DNA of 64,000 bases from an uncultured Clostridia bacterium (lineage in GTDB: Bacteria > Bacillota > Clostridia > TANB77 > CAG-508). The notes beneath the pieces were generated by a model. That model was not told the DNA's origin. It was given only the letters and a program-made list of their open reading frames with translations, and searched no databases. The DNA lies in NCBI GenBank assembly GCA_934169725.1, contig CAKPOF010000002.1, positions 118,800 to 182,799 on the forward strand. Reading direction: 5' to 3'. Positions 1 to 9,267 of the stretch are shown in pieces (position 1 is the stretch's first letter; each line of letters begins with the position of its first letter). The position numbers and the translations under genes were made by a program.

Positions 1-599
1 GATTAGTATTAGGATTAAAATCACCTTTACTCGCAATTCAATTATTATGGATAAATTTAGTTACAGATTCTTTGCCAGCAATAGCAATAGGTTTAGAACC
101 ACCTGAAAAAGATATAATGGAAAGGAAACCAATAGATTCTAAAAAAGGAATATTTGCAGATGGATTATGGAGCAAAATTATATTAGAAGGAATAATGTTA
201 GGAATGCTTACATTAATAGCATTTAGCATAGGAAACAAATATTATGGATTAGAAGTTGCAAGAACTATGGCATTTATAAGTATGGGAGTATTAGAACTTG
301 TACACTGTTTTAATATAAAAAGTGAAAAATCAATATTAAAAATAGGAATATTGGAAAATAAATATTTGATAGGAAGTTTTATAATAGGAATTTTAGTACA
401 AGGAATAGTTGTAATAATACCATCACTTGCTGAGATATTTAATTTAGTAAATTTAAATCGAAACCAATGGTTAATAACATTAGGAATTTCACTTTTACCA
501 ATACCTATTATAGAAGTTCAAAAAAAGATAAATAATAAAACAAGAAAAAATGAAAAGAAAGTATATATTAATAAACAACTATATAAATCATCTGTTTAG
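1..599 (+). CDS. Cation-transporting P-type ATPase, C-terminal part (5' truncated by window edge)
   Basis: The frame is open from base 3 to the stop at 597-599 with no start in the window, so only the last ~198 residues are seen. Near the start it reads LLWINLVTDSLPA followed by GLEPPEKDIMERKP, the hallmark of transmembrane segment 6 and the following loop of type II (Ca2+/Na+-type) P-type ATPases, where Asn and Asp bind the cation. Four hydrophobic segments follow, as expected for helices M7-M10. The ATPase would pump a cation, most likely Ca2+, across the cell membrane using ATP. Ion specificity cannot be fixed from this fragment. The family is clear; the substrate is inference. Confidence 0.9.
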   Translation, partial: LVLGLKSPLLAIQLLWINLVTDSLPAIAIGLEPPEKDIMERKPIDSKKGIFADGLWSKIILEGIMLGMLTLIAFSIGNKYYGLEVARTMAFISMGVLELVHCFNIKSEKSILKIGILENKYLIGSFIIGILVQGIVVIIPSLAEIFNLVNLNRNQWLITLGISLLPIPIIEVQKKINNKTRKNEKKVYINKQLYKSSV

Positions 600-608
600 A
601 AATTTATG

Positions 609-702
609 TTACAATTCATAGTTTATAAAATAGATTATTTTTAAATTTGATAATATAATATATTGTTTTTTTATACCTTGGTGTCGCAAACCCATATTAA
701 AA
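609..702 (+). repeat. Dispersed repeat family R1, copy A (left arm plus part of core)
   Basis: It begins TTACAATTCATAG, ten bases after the ATPase stop, runs through the AT-rich arm ending in a T-run, and enters the shared core ATACCTTGGTGTCGCAAAC before diverging. The right arm is missing, so this is a truncated copy. The rest of the gap (703-785) shows nothing recognisable. Confidence 0.8.
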
Positions 703-785
703 ATAAATTTTATAAAAAATATGGTAAAAAATAAAAAATTATGATAGGATATTAATGAAAAAAATAAAGATTTAATGGTGATAAA

Positions 786-2675
786 ATGGCAGTGATTTTA
801 TTTTTAATATTAATTATAAATTTTAGTTTTTTTATAAATATAAAATTAAATTTTAAACAAGAAGAAGCTATTGTTATAGCTTTTTTTGGAATGTTAATTG
901 GCATATATTTTTTAGGTATATTTGAAAAATTATCAATAATGATGTATGTATTTGGATTTTTACTTGTGTCAAGCGTGATTTATAATATATATAGTATAAA
1001 AATTAAAAAAGTTGATCTAAAAAAAATGATAACAATGCCATCATTAATATATTATGCGTTAATAATTGGAACATATATATTTTTTGGTAAATGTAATTTT
1101 TGTCATTATGATGAATTTATGTTTTGGGGAACTAATGTAAAATTTATGTTTTCTGAAAATGTATTATGGGCTAATAAAGCAATAGATGCGGTACATCAAG
1201 TTTATCCTCCAATTACTGGAATAGTAGAATATTTATTTTGCAAATTAAATAATAATTATAGTGAAGGAATGTGTTATGTTGGTATAATAAGTTTTCTATT
1301 TACTCCAACAATATTATTATTTAAAGGATATAAATGTAATATTCAAAATATTATAAAAGTAATTGTAACATATTTATTTATATACATATCAATTAATTTT
1401 TTTGAATTTAATATTGCAAATTTAAGTGTTGATTGTACATTGGGAATATTGTTTTCTATTTTGGTTTATTATTCATATGTTTTAGATTATAAAAATAAAA
1501 AACAAATATTTATAATGTCAATATTATGTATAATAATGACTTTAACAAAAACAAATGGTTTATTATTTGTTGCTATACCTATTGGATTTTTAGTTATTGA
1601 AAAAATAGTAGAACTAATAAAAAACAAAGAAAAAAATACCAAAAGATTTTTAAGACAATTTTTACCAATAATTATTTTTATATTTGTATCTATATTTAGC
1701 TATTTAACATGGACAATATATTATAAAGTAAATGGAAAAGAAATAGATGATAGACACGATAAAAATTTTGCGTCTGAATTCAAACTATCTGAATTTGTAA
1801 ATACTATTACAGGAAAATATAAAAATGTTGAACCTAAAGATATAATAGTATTTAATAATTTTAAAAGTGCATTAAAAAATCAAAAAATTGGAAACACAAA
1901 AAATATATATTGGTGCATATTAGGAATTAATTTAATTGGAATTTTTACAATAGTATTAAAAAAGAAGAAATTAAAAAATATACTTTGGCTAATTGGATTA
2001 AATATGGGTAATTTTATATATTTGATGTCTGTTCTTTATATATTTATGTTTGTATTTGTACAATATCAAGGAATTACTCTTATGGGATTTGAAAGATACA
2101 TAAATACATATTTATTAGGTTTTTTATTAAGTGTTGTATTTATTATGTTAGAGGAAAAAAATACAATACCTATTATATTAACCATTTGTTTAGGTGTTAT
2201 AATGAGTATTAAATTAAATTGGCAACAATATTATTTTAATAATATTGAAATACAATCTAATATAAACTCGGAAAATATAATTAGGAAAGTAAAAGAAAAT
2301 GAAAGAGTTTATATAATTGATAATAGTAAAGATTATGGAGCAGAATTTAATAAAATTAGATATTTAATAGCACCTAGAAAAACCAATTTACTATATGAAT
2401 GGAATATAACAACACAGTCTCCATCAGTATATTATCAAAAAAATATAAGTAAAGAAGAACTGATGGATGAATTAATAGATAATTATGATTATGTATATGT
2501 TATAAATGTGACAAATCAATTTTTGGCAGAATATAGAGGTATATTTACTGAAGATGGAATAGAAATGTTAAAAAATAATATATTAGAAGATGATGCACCA
2601 GAATATACTAGTAAAGGTGTAGGATATTTGTTTAAAATAAAAAAAGAGGAAAAAATATTAGAACGAGTAAAGTAG
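786..2675 (+). CDS. Polytopic membrane protein, probable GT-C-type glycosyltransferase
   Basis: A 629-residue protein with about ten to twelve hydrophobic segments and a soluble C-terminal part (from about residue 490). An acidic motif, YDEFMFWG at residues 108-115, follows the first membrane segments. An Asp/Glu pair in the first outer loop is typical of GT-C enzymes, which use lipid-phosphate sugars. It is followed nine bases later by a family 2 glycosyltransferase resembling dolichol-phosphate-mannose synthase, which could make such a lipid-linked donor. That pairing supports a role in sugar transfer outside the membrane. I do not recognise the exact family; the function is inference. Confidence 0.55.
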   Translation: MAVILFLILIINFSFFINIKLNFKQEEAIVIAFFGMLIGIYFLGIFEKLSIMMYVFGFLLVSSVIYNIYSIKIKKVDLKKMITMPSLIYYALIIGTYIFFGKCNFCHYDEFMFWGTNVKFMFSENVLWANKAIDAVHQVYPPITGIVEYLFCKLNNNYSEGMCYVGIISFLFTPTILLFKGYKCNIQNIIKVIVTYLFIYISINFFEFNIANLSVDCTLGILFSILVYYSYVLDYKNKKQIFIMSILCIIMTLTKTNGLLFVAIPIGFLVIEKIVELIKNKEKNTKRFLRQFLPIIIFIFVSIFSYLTWTIYYKVNGKEIDDRHDKNFASEFKLSEFVNTITGKYKNVEPKDIIVFNNFKSALKNQKIGNTKNIYWCILGINLIGIFTIVLKKKKLKNILWLIGLNMGNFIYLMSVLYIFMFVFVQYQGITLMGFERYINTYLLGFLLSVVFIMLEEKNTIPIILTICLGVIMSIKLNWQQYYFNNIEIQSNINSENIIRKVKENERVYIIDNSKDYGAEFNKIRYLIAPRKTNLLYEWNITTQSPSVYYQKNISKEELMDELIDNYDYVYVINVTNQFLAEYRGIFTEDGIEMLKNNILEDDAPEYTSKGVGYLFKIKKEEKILERVK

Positions 2676-2683
2676 GGGGAAAA

Positions 2684-3361
2684 TTGGGAAAAGATTTAAC
2701 AATATTAATACCAGCATTAAATGAAGAAAAAACAATAGAAATTGTAATAAAGAAAGCAAAAGAATATATAAAATCAAAAAAAATAAATGGAGAAATTTTA
2801 ATTGCTAATAATGGAAGTATAGATAAAACAAAAGAACTAGCTATGAAACTAGGAGCAAGAGTGGTAGATATAGAAACTAAAGGATATGGAATAGCAATTA
2901 TAGAAGGAATAAAAAATGCTAAGGGAAATTATATTATAATAGGAGATGCAGATGATAGTTATAATTTTTTAGAATTGGATGATTTTGTACAAGCATTTAA
3001 TGAAGGATATGATATTGTAATAGGAAATAGATATGGAAAAGTGATGGAAAAAGGTTCTATGAAAATATCGCATAAATATATAGGAACACCGATATTAGGA
3101 TGGCTAATTAGAAAAAAATATAAAAAGACAATACATGATATAAATTGTGGATTAAGAGGTGGAAAAAAGGAAAAACTTATAAATTTGGATTGCAATTGTG
3201 ATGGGATGGAATTTGCTAGTGAAATGATGATAAAAGCAATAAAGAAAAATATGAAAATAAAAGAAGTACCAATAAATTTTTATAAAGATAAGAGAGAAGG
3301 AAAATCGCATCTTAATGCTATTAGAGATGGAATAAAACATTTAAAAGTTATTTTATTTTAG
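2684..3361 (+). CDS. Family 2 glycosyltransferase (dolichyl-phosphate-mannose synthase-like)
   Basis: 225 residues, TTG start with AGGGGGAAAA just upstream. The N-terminus ILIPALNEE (residues 7-15) and the DADDSY motif at 88-93 are the nucleotide-sugar and metal-binding signatures of GT2 enzymes of the DPM1/GtrB/ArnC type. There are no clear transmembrane helices, so it is probably a cytosolic enzyme acting at the membrane to move a sugar from a nucleotide donor to polyprenyl phosphate. It is translationally close to the preceding membrane protein and probably works with it. The sugar and acceptor are not known. Confidence 0.85.
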   Translation: MGKDLTILIPALNEEKTIEIVIKKAKEYIKSKKINGEILIANNGSIDKTKELAMKLGARVVDIETKGYGIAIIEGIKNAKGNYIIIGDADDSYNFLELDDFVQAFNEGYDIVIGNRYGKVMEKGSMKISHKYIGTPILGWLIRKKYKKTIHDINCGLRGGKKEKLINLDCNCDGMEFASEMMIKAIKKNMKIKEVPINFYKDKREGKSHLNAIRDGIKHLKVILF

Positions 3362-3371
3362 TAATATTGGC

Positions 3372-3400
3372 TTGCATTAGATAAAAATATATGATAAAAT
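3372..3400 (+). promoter_or_regulatory. SigA-type promoter of rpsF-ssb-rpsR
   Basis: TTGCAT (3372-3377), 17-base spacer, TAAAAT (3395-3400). The ~80-base leader that follows contains two short inverted repeats (AGTTAT/ATAACT and CTTGCA/TGCAGG) ahead of the ribosome-binding site. Leader regulation by S6:S18 is known in bacteria, but I could not confirm that motif here. Confidence 0.65.
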
Positions 3401-3487
3401 AGTTATGCTTTAAAGATAGTATAACTATTTTTAAATCTCTACTTGCAAAAAAATGCAGGTTATAAATCCATAGGGAGGTGAAAGATA

Positions 3488-3775
3488 ATGAACAAATACG
3501 AAAGTATTATCATTGTTAGTCCAAATGTTGATGAAGCAGGTTTAAAAGCTGTAGAAGAAAAATTCACAGGATTAATTAATGAACATGGAAAAGTAGAAAC
3601 AGTTGAAAACATGGGAAAAAGAAAATTAGCATACGATATAAAGAAATTTAAAGAAGCTACATATGTTTTATTCAACTTTGAAGCTGAACCAGAATTAATA
3701 ACAGAACTTGAAAGAGTATACAGAATTACAGATGACATTATAAAATTTATCACAGTAAGAAAAGAAGAAAAATAA
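3488..3775 (+). CDS. rpsF: 30S ribosomal protein S6
   Basis: 95 residues beginning MNKYESIIIVSPNVDE, the typical S6 opening, with conserved GKRKLAYDIKK in the middle. S6 binds 16S rRNA as a heterodimer with S18 in the platform of the small subunit. A strong AGGGAGGTG precedes the start. First gene of the classical rpsF-ssb-rpsR operon, which clearly supports the identity. Length is normal for the family. Confidence 0.97.
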   Translation: MNKYESIIIVSPNVDEAGLKAVEEKFTGLINEHGKVETVENMGKRKLAYDIKKFKEATYVLFNFEAEPELITELERVYRITDDIIKFITVRKEEK

Positions 3776-3785
3776 GATGAAAATT

Positions 3786-3808
3786 AAATAAAGATGGGGC
3801 CTTTATTT
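3786..3808 (+). other. Intercistronic hairpin between rpsF and ssb
   Basis: AAATAAAG and CTTTATTT form an 8-bp stem with a 7-base GC-rich loop. No U-run follows, so it is more likely an mRNA-processing or partial-attenuation element than a full terminator. Confidence 0.45.
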
Positions 3809-3831
3809 AGAGTAAAGAAAGGTGAGTTACA

Positions 3832-4260
3832 ATGAACAAAGTAATTTTAATGGGAAGATTAACAAGAGATCCAGAAACAAGATATACACAAACAAATAAT
3901 ACATTAGTATCTTCATTTAGTCTAGCAGTAAATAGAAGATTTGTAAGACAAGGAGAAGAAAGACAAGCGGATTTTATAAATATTGTTGCTTGGAGTAAAT
4001 TAGGAGAATTTTGTAGTAAATACTTTAAGAAAGGTCAACAAGTAGGTATAATAGGAAGAATTCAAACTAGAACTTGGGATGATGACCAAGGACAAAAACA
4101 CTATGTTACAGAAGTAGTAGCAGAAGAAGCGTATTTTGCAGATAGTAAAAGAGAAGGAGATACATCAAATTCATCTTTTGAAAATACTTTCGGAAATACA
4201 GCTCCTGGAAATATGGGATCAGATTTTGAAATGTCTTCAAGTGATGACCTACCATTCTAA
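3832..4260 (+). CDS. ssb: Single-stranded DNA-binding protein
   Basis: 142 residues. The N-terminal OB fold begins MNKVILMGRLTRDPE and contains the conserved FINIVAWSK. A Gly/Ser/Asn-rich linker leads to the acidic tip DDLPF, which recruits replication and repair partners. It coats single-stranded DNA during replication, repair and recombination. It lies between rpsF and rpsR, the usual Firmicutes arrangement, and has its own AAAGGTGAG site. Confidence 0.97.
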   Translation: MNKVILMGRLTRDPETRYTQTNNTLVSSFSLAVNRRFVRQGEERQADFINIVAWSKLGEFCSKYFKKGQQVGIIGRIQTRTWDDDQGQKHYVTEVVAEEAYFADSKREGDTSNSSFENTFGNTAPGNMGSDFEMSSSDDLPF

Positions 4261-4284
4261 TTAGTTAGGGGGGAAAATTGAGAA

Positions 4285-4560
4285 ATGGCAGATAAAAAAC
4301 AAAATAAAAGAAATAGAAATTATGATGATGATTATAATCCAAGATTTAGAAAACAAAGAAAAAAAGTTTGTTTATTATGTAGTGATAAAAACTTTGAATT
4401 AGATTACAAAAATCCAGAACAATTAAAGAAATTTGTTAGTGATAAAGGTAAAATATTACCAAGAAGAACAACTGGAATGTGTGCTAAACATCAAAGAGAT
4501 ATTACATTAGCAGTAAAAAGAGCAAGACATATAGCTTTATTACCATATGCACAAAAATAA
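4285..4560 (+). CDS. rpsR: 30S ribosomal protein S18
   Basis: 91 residues. It contains the S18 core with CLLC, the ILPRRTTG motif and the C-terminal HQRDITLAVKRARHIALLPY, which contacts 16S rRNA and S6. A CxxC plus a further Cys (MCAKH) suggests the zinc-ribbon form of S18. Preceded by a G-run Shine-Dalgarno. Last gene of the rpsF operon, followed by a strong terminator. Confidence 0.97.
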   Translation: MADKKQNKRNRNYDDDYNPRFRKQRKKVCLLCSDKNFELDYKNPEQLKKFVSDKGKILPRRTTGMCAKHQRDITLAVKRARHIALLPYAQK

Positions 4561-4566
4561 TTTATA

Positions 4567-4610
4567 AAAAGACTAAAGTAATTGATAAATCAGTTATTTT
4601 AGTCTTTTAA
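4567..4610 (+). terminator. Rho-independent terminator of the rpsF operon
   Basis: Perfect 11-bp stem AAAAGACTAAA / TTTAGTCTTTT (4567-4577 with 4598-4608) ending in a T-run. Confidence 0.85.
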
Positions 4611-4719
4611 AATATGATTTTTATATACTAGGAAATTTTTCTTATTTGTTCGAATTGAAAAAGAGCGTAAAAAATGATAACATAGATGTACAAATTATAA
4701 TAAAATAGGTGGTTAAAGT

Positions 4720-5955
4720 ATGGATAAAGATTTATTAGAATTAGTTGAAAAATCTGAAAAAAAGATAACTAATCAATTTAAAAAAATAGAAGAAATAAAA
4801 AGTAAAAATAGTATAAAAGTAATACATGCTTTTCAAGAGTGTAATTTACAAGAAATGCATTTAGCAACATCAACTGGATATGGAATTGATGAAATAGGAA
4901 GAAATAAAATTGAGGAAATATATGCAAAAATATTTAAAGCAGAGGACAGTTTAGTTAGAGCACAATTTATTTCAGGAACACATGCATTAGCAATAACTTT
5001 ATCGGCATTGTTACGTCCAAATGATAAAATGATAAGTATAACAGGAGCACCATATGATACATTACAAACAGTTATAGGAATAGGAAAAGAATCAAGTCCA
5101 AGTTCTTTAAAATCATATGGAATAGAATATGAACAAATAGAATTAAAAAATAATGAGTTTGATATAGAAAAGATAAAAGAAAGACTATCTAAAAAAGATA
5201 TAAAATTAGTTGAGATACAAAGATCAAGAGGGTATTCTACTAGAAAAAGTTTAACAATAGAAAAAATAGAAGATGCAATAAAGGCAATAAGAGAAGTAAA
5301 TAAAGATGTAATAATAATGGTTGATAATTGCTATGGTGAATTTGTTCAAGATAGAGAACCTATAGAAGTAGGAGCAGATATTGCAGTTGGATCTTTAATG
5401 AAAAATTTGGGAGCTGGAATAGCAACAAGTGGAGCATATATTGTTGGGAAAAAAGAATTGACAGAATTATGTGCTGAAAGATTAACAGCACCAGGAATTG
5501 GAAAAGAAATAGGTCCATCATTAAATCAAAATACGAATTTATTAAAAGGATTATTTTTTGCGCCTGAAGTAGTTGCAAGTAGTGTAAAAACAGCAATATT
5601 TGCAAGTGCGATATTAGAAGAGCTTGGATATGATGTAGAACCTAAATATAATGAAGAAAGAGCTGATATAGTTCAAACAATACATTTAGGAACAAAAGAA
5701 AAACTTATAAAATTTTGTCAGGGAATACAAAAAGGTTCACCAATAGATTCTCAAGTAATACCAGAACCAAGTCCTATGGGAGGATATGAAGATGAGGTTA
5801 TAATGGCAGCAGGGACGTTTACAGAAGGATCAACTATAGAACTAAGCTGTGATGGACCAGTAAGAGAACCATATATAGCATATATGCAAGGTGGATTAAC
5901 ATATGATTATGGGAAATATGGAATACTAAAAGCAATAGAAGAAATGAATAAATAA
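4720..5955 (+). CDS. ynbB: PLP-dependent methionine gamma-lyase-like / aluminium-resistance family protein (YnbB-like)
   Basis: 411 residues, fold type I PLP enzyme of the family named for aluminium resistance (B. subtilis YnbB). Seen: the conserved early segment HAFQECNLQEMHLATSTGYG, the cofactor-binding stretch VDNCYGEF, and SLMKNLGAG with the probable Schiff-base lysine at about residue 228. It is expected to be a cytosolic C-S lyase or related enzyme; the physiological substrate is not established. It has its own leader after the rpsR terminator. Family assignment is firm, activity is not. Confidence 0.88.
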   Translation: MDKDLLELVEKSEKKITNQFKKIEEIKSKNSIKVIHAFQECNLQEMHLATSTGYGIDEIGRNKIEEIYAKIFKAEDSLVRAQFISGTHALAITLSALLRPNDKMISITGAPYDTLQTVIGIGKESSPSSLKSYGIEYEQIELKNNEFDIEKIKERLSKKDIKLVEIQRSRGYSTRKSLTIEKIEDAIKAIREVNKDVIIMVDNCYGEFVQDREPIEVGADIAVGSLMKNLGAGIATSGAYIVGKKELTELCAERLTAPGIGKEIGPSLNQNTNLLKGLFFAPEVVASSVKTAIFASAILEELGYDVEPKYNEERADIVQTIHLGTKEKLIKFCQGIQKGSPIDSQVIPEPSPMGGYEDEVIMAAGTFTEGSTIELSCDGPVREPYIAYMQGGLTYDYGKYGILKAIEEMNK

Positions 5956-5992
5956 TAAAATAATTGTAAAGAAATTTCAAAGGAGGATATAA

Positions 5993-7252
5993 TTGAAAAA
6001 AGTCATAGTAATAGGTGGAGGACCAGCTGGTATGATATCAGCAATTACAGCAAAAGAAAATGGAAATGATGTATGTTTAATTGAAAAGAATAATCAATTA
6101 GGTAAAAAACTATTAATCACAGGAAAAGGAAGATGTAATATAACATCATCATTAGATATTAATGATTTTATAAAAAATACTCCTGGAAATGGTATGTTTT
6201 TATATAGTGCATATCAACAATATACTAATAAAGATATTATAGAATTTTTACAAAAACAAGGATTAGAAGTAAAAGAAGAAAGAGGAAATAGGATATTTCC
6301 ATGTACAGACAAATCTGTAGACGTTTTAAAATGTTTTACTAAAAAGATGAAAGAACTAGATATAGAGATAAAATATAATGAAAGAGTTATAGAAATTTTA
6401 ACACAAGATATAAATGGAGAAATAAAAGCAATAGGAGTAAGAACCAATAAAGAAACCATAAAGGCAGATAAAATTATTTTGGCTACAGGAGGAAAAAGTT
6501 ATCCTTTAACTGGTTCAACAGGGGATGGCTATAAAATGGTTGAAAAATTAGGACATAAAGTAACAGAAATAAATCCATCGTTAGTTCCATTAGAGTCTTA
6601 TGAAAAAAATGAATGTAAAGAATTGCAAGGATTAAGTTTAAAAAATGTAAAAATAGAATTAATTGACACAAGAAAAAACAAAAAAATATATGAAGATTTT
6701 GGTGAAATGATATTTACACATTATGGAGTTTCAGGTCCTACAATTTTAAGTGCATCTGCACATTTAGTTAGATATAAAAATATAAAGCAATTATTTAATG
6801 AAAAAAATATAATATTAAAAATAGATTTAAAGCCAGCATTAGATGTAAAAAAATTAAATGATAGAATTTTAAGAGATTTTGAAACAGTAAAAAATAAACA
6901 ATTTAAAAATAGTCTTGATAGATTACTACCACAAAAATTAATTCCAGTAGTGATAAAAAGAAGTGGAATTGATCCAAACAAAAAGGTAAATGAAATAACA
7001 AAAAAAGAAAGAGAAAAATTAGTATTAGAAATGAAAGAGTTTAAGATATTAATAAAAGAATTTAGGCCGATAGAAGAAGCAATAGTAACAAGTGGAGGAA
7101 TAAATATAAAAGAAATTAATCCGAAAACAATGGAATCAAAAAAAATAAAAGGATTGTATTTTGCTGGAGAAATTATAGATGTAGATAGTTACACAGGAGG
7201 ATTTAATCTACAAATAGCATATTCAACAGGATATGTAGCTGGATTAAATTAA
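5993..7252 (+). CDS. NAD(P)/FAD-dependent oxidoreductase, HI0933 (YtfP/YhiN) family flavoprotein
   Basis: 419 residues, TTG start chosen because AAAGGAGGAT lies eight bases upstream and the dinucleotide-binding motif VIGGGPAGM begins at residue 5. The C-terminal signature GLYFAGEIIDVDSYTGGFNLQIA is typical of this flavoprotein family (reads in two parts, GLYFAGEIIDVD then TGGFNLQIA). It binds FAD; its substrate is unknown, though the family has been linked to rRNA or tRNA modification. It ends two bases before the YigZ gene region, so the two are probably co-transcribed. Confidence 0.88.
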   Translation: MKKVIVIGGGPAGMISAITAKENGNDVCLIEKNNQLGKKLLITGKGRCNITSSLDINDFIKNTPGNGMFLYSAYQQYTNKDIIEFLQKQGLEVKEERGNRIFPCTDKSVDVLKCFTKKMKELDIEIKYNERVIEILTQDINGEIKAIGVRTNKETIKADKIILATGGKSYPLTGSTGDGYKMVEKLGHKVTEINPSLVPLESYEKNECKELQGLSLKNVKIELIDTRKNKKIYEDFGEMIFTHYGVSGPTILSASAHLVRYKNIKQLFNEKNIILKIDLKPALDVKKLNDRILRDFETVKNKQFKNSLDRLLPQKLIPVVIKRSGIDPNKKVNEITKKEREKLVLEMKEFKILIKEFRPIEEAIVTSGGINIKEINPKTMESKKIKGLYFAGEIIDVDSYTGGFNLQIAYSTGYVAGLN

Positions 7253-7266
7253 ATATGGAGAAAGAT

Positions 7267-7908
7267 ATGAATAGTTTTTTTACAATAAAAAATAATTTAA
7301 TAGGTGAATTAGTGGTTAAAAAATCAAAATTTATAACTAATATTATTAAAGTTTCATCTAAAGAAGAAGCAGAAGAGGAAATAAAAAAGATAAAAAAGAA
7401 ATATTATGATGCAAGACATAATTGTATAGCGTATAGAATATTAGAAAATGAAAAGATAATAGAAAGATTTAGTGATGATGGGGAACCATCAGGGACTGCA
7501 GGACAGCCATTACTAAATATATTAGAAAAAAATAATATGGTAAATGTATTAGTAATAGTTACAAGATATTTTGGTGGTATATTACTTGGTACAGGAGGTT
7601 TGGTAAGAGCATATTCAGAAAGTTTATTAAATATATTATCAAAAAGTGATATAGTAGAAATAAAAATAGGAATAGAATGTGAAGTAGAAATAGAGTATAG
7701 TCAATTGGAAAAATTTAAATATTACTGTAAAAATAATGACATTAATATAAAAGAATATAAATATACTGAAAAAATTGTATGTAAAATAGAGATGGATGAA
7801 AACAAAAAAAGTAAAATATTAGAAGATTATAAATTAAAGAATATTAATTTATTGAATTTAAAGATTTTATCTAAAAAATACATAGAAAAAAGTATAGAAA
7901 AAAAGTAG
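7267..7908 (+). CDS. yigZ: YigZ/IMPACT family protein
   Basis: 213 residues with the IMPACT-family signature SDDGEPSGTAGQPLL and TRYFGGILLGTGGLVRAY, followed by the small C-terminal DUF1949-like domain. Role in bacteria is unclear, probably linked to translation or nucleotide binding. A longer frame starts at 7255, but that ATG lies within the Shine-Dalgarno GGAGAAAG (7257-7264), which is ideally spaced for the ATG at 7267, so I chose the latter. Short distance to the upstream flavoprotein suggests one operon. Confidence 0.88.
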   Translation: MNSFFTIKNNLIGELVVKKSKFITNIIKVSSKEEAEEEIKKIKKKYYDARHNCIAYRILENEKIIERFSDDGEPSGTAGQPLLNILEKNNMVNVLVIVTRYFGGILLGTGGLVRAYSESLLNILSKSDIVEIKIGIECEVEIEYSQLEKFKYYCKNNDINIKEYKYTEKIVCKIEMDENKKSKILEDYKLKNINLLNLKILSKKYIEKSIEKK

Positions 7909-7945
7909 TTTTATAAAAAAAGGTGGAAAAAATTACCAATATGTA

Positions 7946-7974
7946 TTGCATTTTATAAAGTAAAGGAATATAAT
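7946..7974 (+). promoter_or_regulatory. SigA-type promoter of spo0A
   Basis: TTGCAT (7946-7951), 17-base spacer, TATAAT (7969-7974), 44 bases before the spo0A start. A 9-bp inverted repeat AATTGTAAA/TTTACAATT lies between it and the AGGAGG site. I found no convincing SigH promoter or 0A box. Confidence 0.7.
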
Positions 7975-8017
7975 TTGAATTGTAAAAAATTTACAATTTA
8001 TTTTATAGGAGGAACAA

Positions 8018-8839
8018 ATGAAAGACAAAATTACAGTTTTAATAGCTGATGATAATCAAGAATTTAGTCAAACATTGGCATCATACATAGATTCACAAGA
8101 TGATATGGAGGTTATAGCAAAAGCGAAAGATGGAACAGAAGTAATAGATATAATTACAAACACTATACCAGATATAATGTTATTAGATGTAATAATGCCA
8201 CATTTAGATGGTTTAGGAGTTTTGGAAAATATGAATAAAATAAAATTAGCAAAAAAACCAATTTGTATAATGCTATCTGCAGTAGGGCAAGACAAAGTAA
8301 CACAAAGAGCAATAGAATTGGGTGCACAATATTATGTAGTAAAACCATTTGACATAGAAGTATTGATAAAAAGAATGAGGGAATTTAAATACTATAAACC
8401 ATCACCACAAAATAATAATAATTTTATTACAAGAGAAACTAAACCACAGTATATTGATATTTCACCTGAAGATACTAATGTTGAAAAAAATTTAGAAGCA
8501 TTGGTAACAAATATTATTCATGAGGTAGGTGTTCCAGCACATATAAAGGGATACCAATATTTAAGAGAAGCTATAATGATGGTGGTAAACGATATTGATG
8601 TAATAAATCAAATAACAAAAAGTTTATATCCACAAATAGCGCACAAATTTAGCACAACTCCAAGTCGCGTAGAAAGAGCAATAAGACATGCTATTGAAGT
8701 AGCATGGGGACGTGGACAACAAGAAACAGTAGAAAAAATATTTGGATATACAATTTCAGCTTCAAAAGGAAAGCCAACCAACTCAGAATTTATAGCAATG
8801 ATTGCTGATAAATTACGTTTAGAATTAAAGAGTGCATAG
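8018..8839 (+). CDS. spo0A: Sporulation transcription factor Spo0A
   Basis: 273 residues. N-terminal receiver domain with acidic pair D11-D12, phospho-acceptor D57 in LLDVIMP, and the conserved Lys in VVKPF near residue 109. The C-terminal Spo0A-specific DNA-binding domain starts near residue 160 with IIHEVGVPAHIKGYQYLREA and includes TPSRVERAIRHAIEVAW, the recognition helix region. It is the master regulator of entry into sporulation. Its usual clostridial neighbour spoIVB is not present upstream; a YigZ gene is there instead. Identification is secure. Confidence 0.98.
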   Translation: MKDKITVLIADDNQEFSQTLASYIDSQDDMEVIAKAKDGTEVIDIITNTIPDIMLLDVIMPHLDGLGVLENMNKIKLAKKPICIMLSAVGQDKVTQRAIELGAQYYVVKPFDIEVLIKRMREFKYYKPSPQNNNNFITRETKPQYIDISPEDTNVEKNLEALVTNIIHEVGVPAHIKGYQYLREAIMMVVNDIDVINQITKSLYPQIAHKFSTTPSRVERAIRHAIEVAWGRGQQETVEKIFGYTISASKGKPTNSEFIAMIADKLRLELKSA

Positions 8840-8984
8840 AAATTGTGTGTAATCTTAGAGCACAAATCATTACACAAATAGTAAAATATTTTCATTATAC
8901 CGGCAGATTCATGAGTTTATGGCATTGAAACAATGTGGAAATAGGTAAAAAAACTACAAAATATTTTTGGAAGAAGGCAACTAA

Positions 8985-9170
8985 CTTTTTTATTTTTGGG
9001 GTACGGTTGAAGGTAGAAATGACCTTTCGTTTATTGGATTTTTATTAAATCAAAAATTTAGTAAATGGGAGGTTATTTTTTATAAATTAAATGGAATTCA
9101 TATAGCAAATAGGAGATTGAATAAAGATGGCAGTTATTCAGGTGTAGAATATTATAGTAAAACAAAATAA
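8985..9170 (+). pseudogene. Remnant of a coding region, no start (unknown)
   Basis: Between spo0A and the next frame there is a stretch of 61 sense codons ending in TAA, with protein-like composition (for instance FWGTVEGRNDLSFIGFL and NGIHIANRRLNKDGSYSG) but no plausible start codon or ribosome-binding site; a stop lies directly upstream in frame. I read it as the 3' end of a decayed gene. I do not recognise the family. The remainder of 8840-8984 and 9171-9250 shows only a weak inverted repeat at 8846-8876. Confidence 0.35.
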
Positions 9171-9267
9171 TTGTACATTTTTAGTCTGTTCGGTTAAATA
9201 ATACATAAAAATGTTGTAATATAATATCAACCTTAATATATATGATTTCACATCCAATATTGATAGT

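Noticed and set aside
3361..3487. S6:S18-type RNA leader upstream of rpsF
   Set aside because: Two short hairpins are present, but I could not find the conserved bulge of that motif by eye, so it is not listed as a feature.
7909..8017. SigH promoter or 0A boxes upstream of spo0A
   Set aside because: AAAGGAATA and a following GAATT are too close together for SigH spacing, and no TTGTCGAA-like box is seen; a SigA promoter explains the region.
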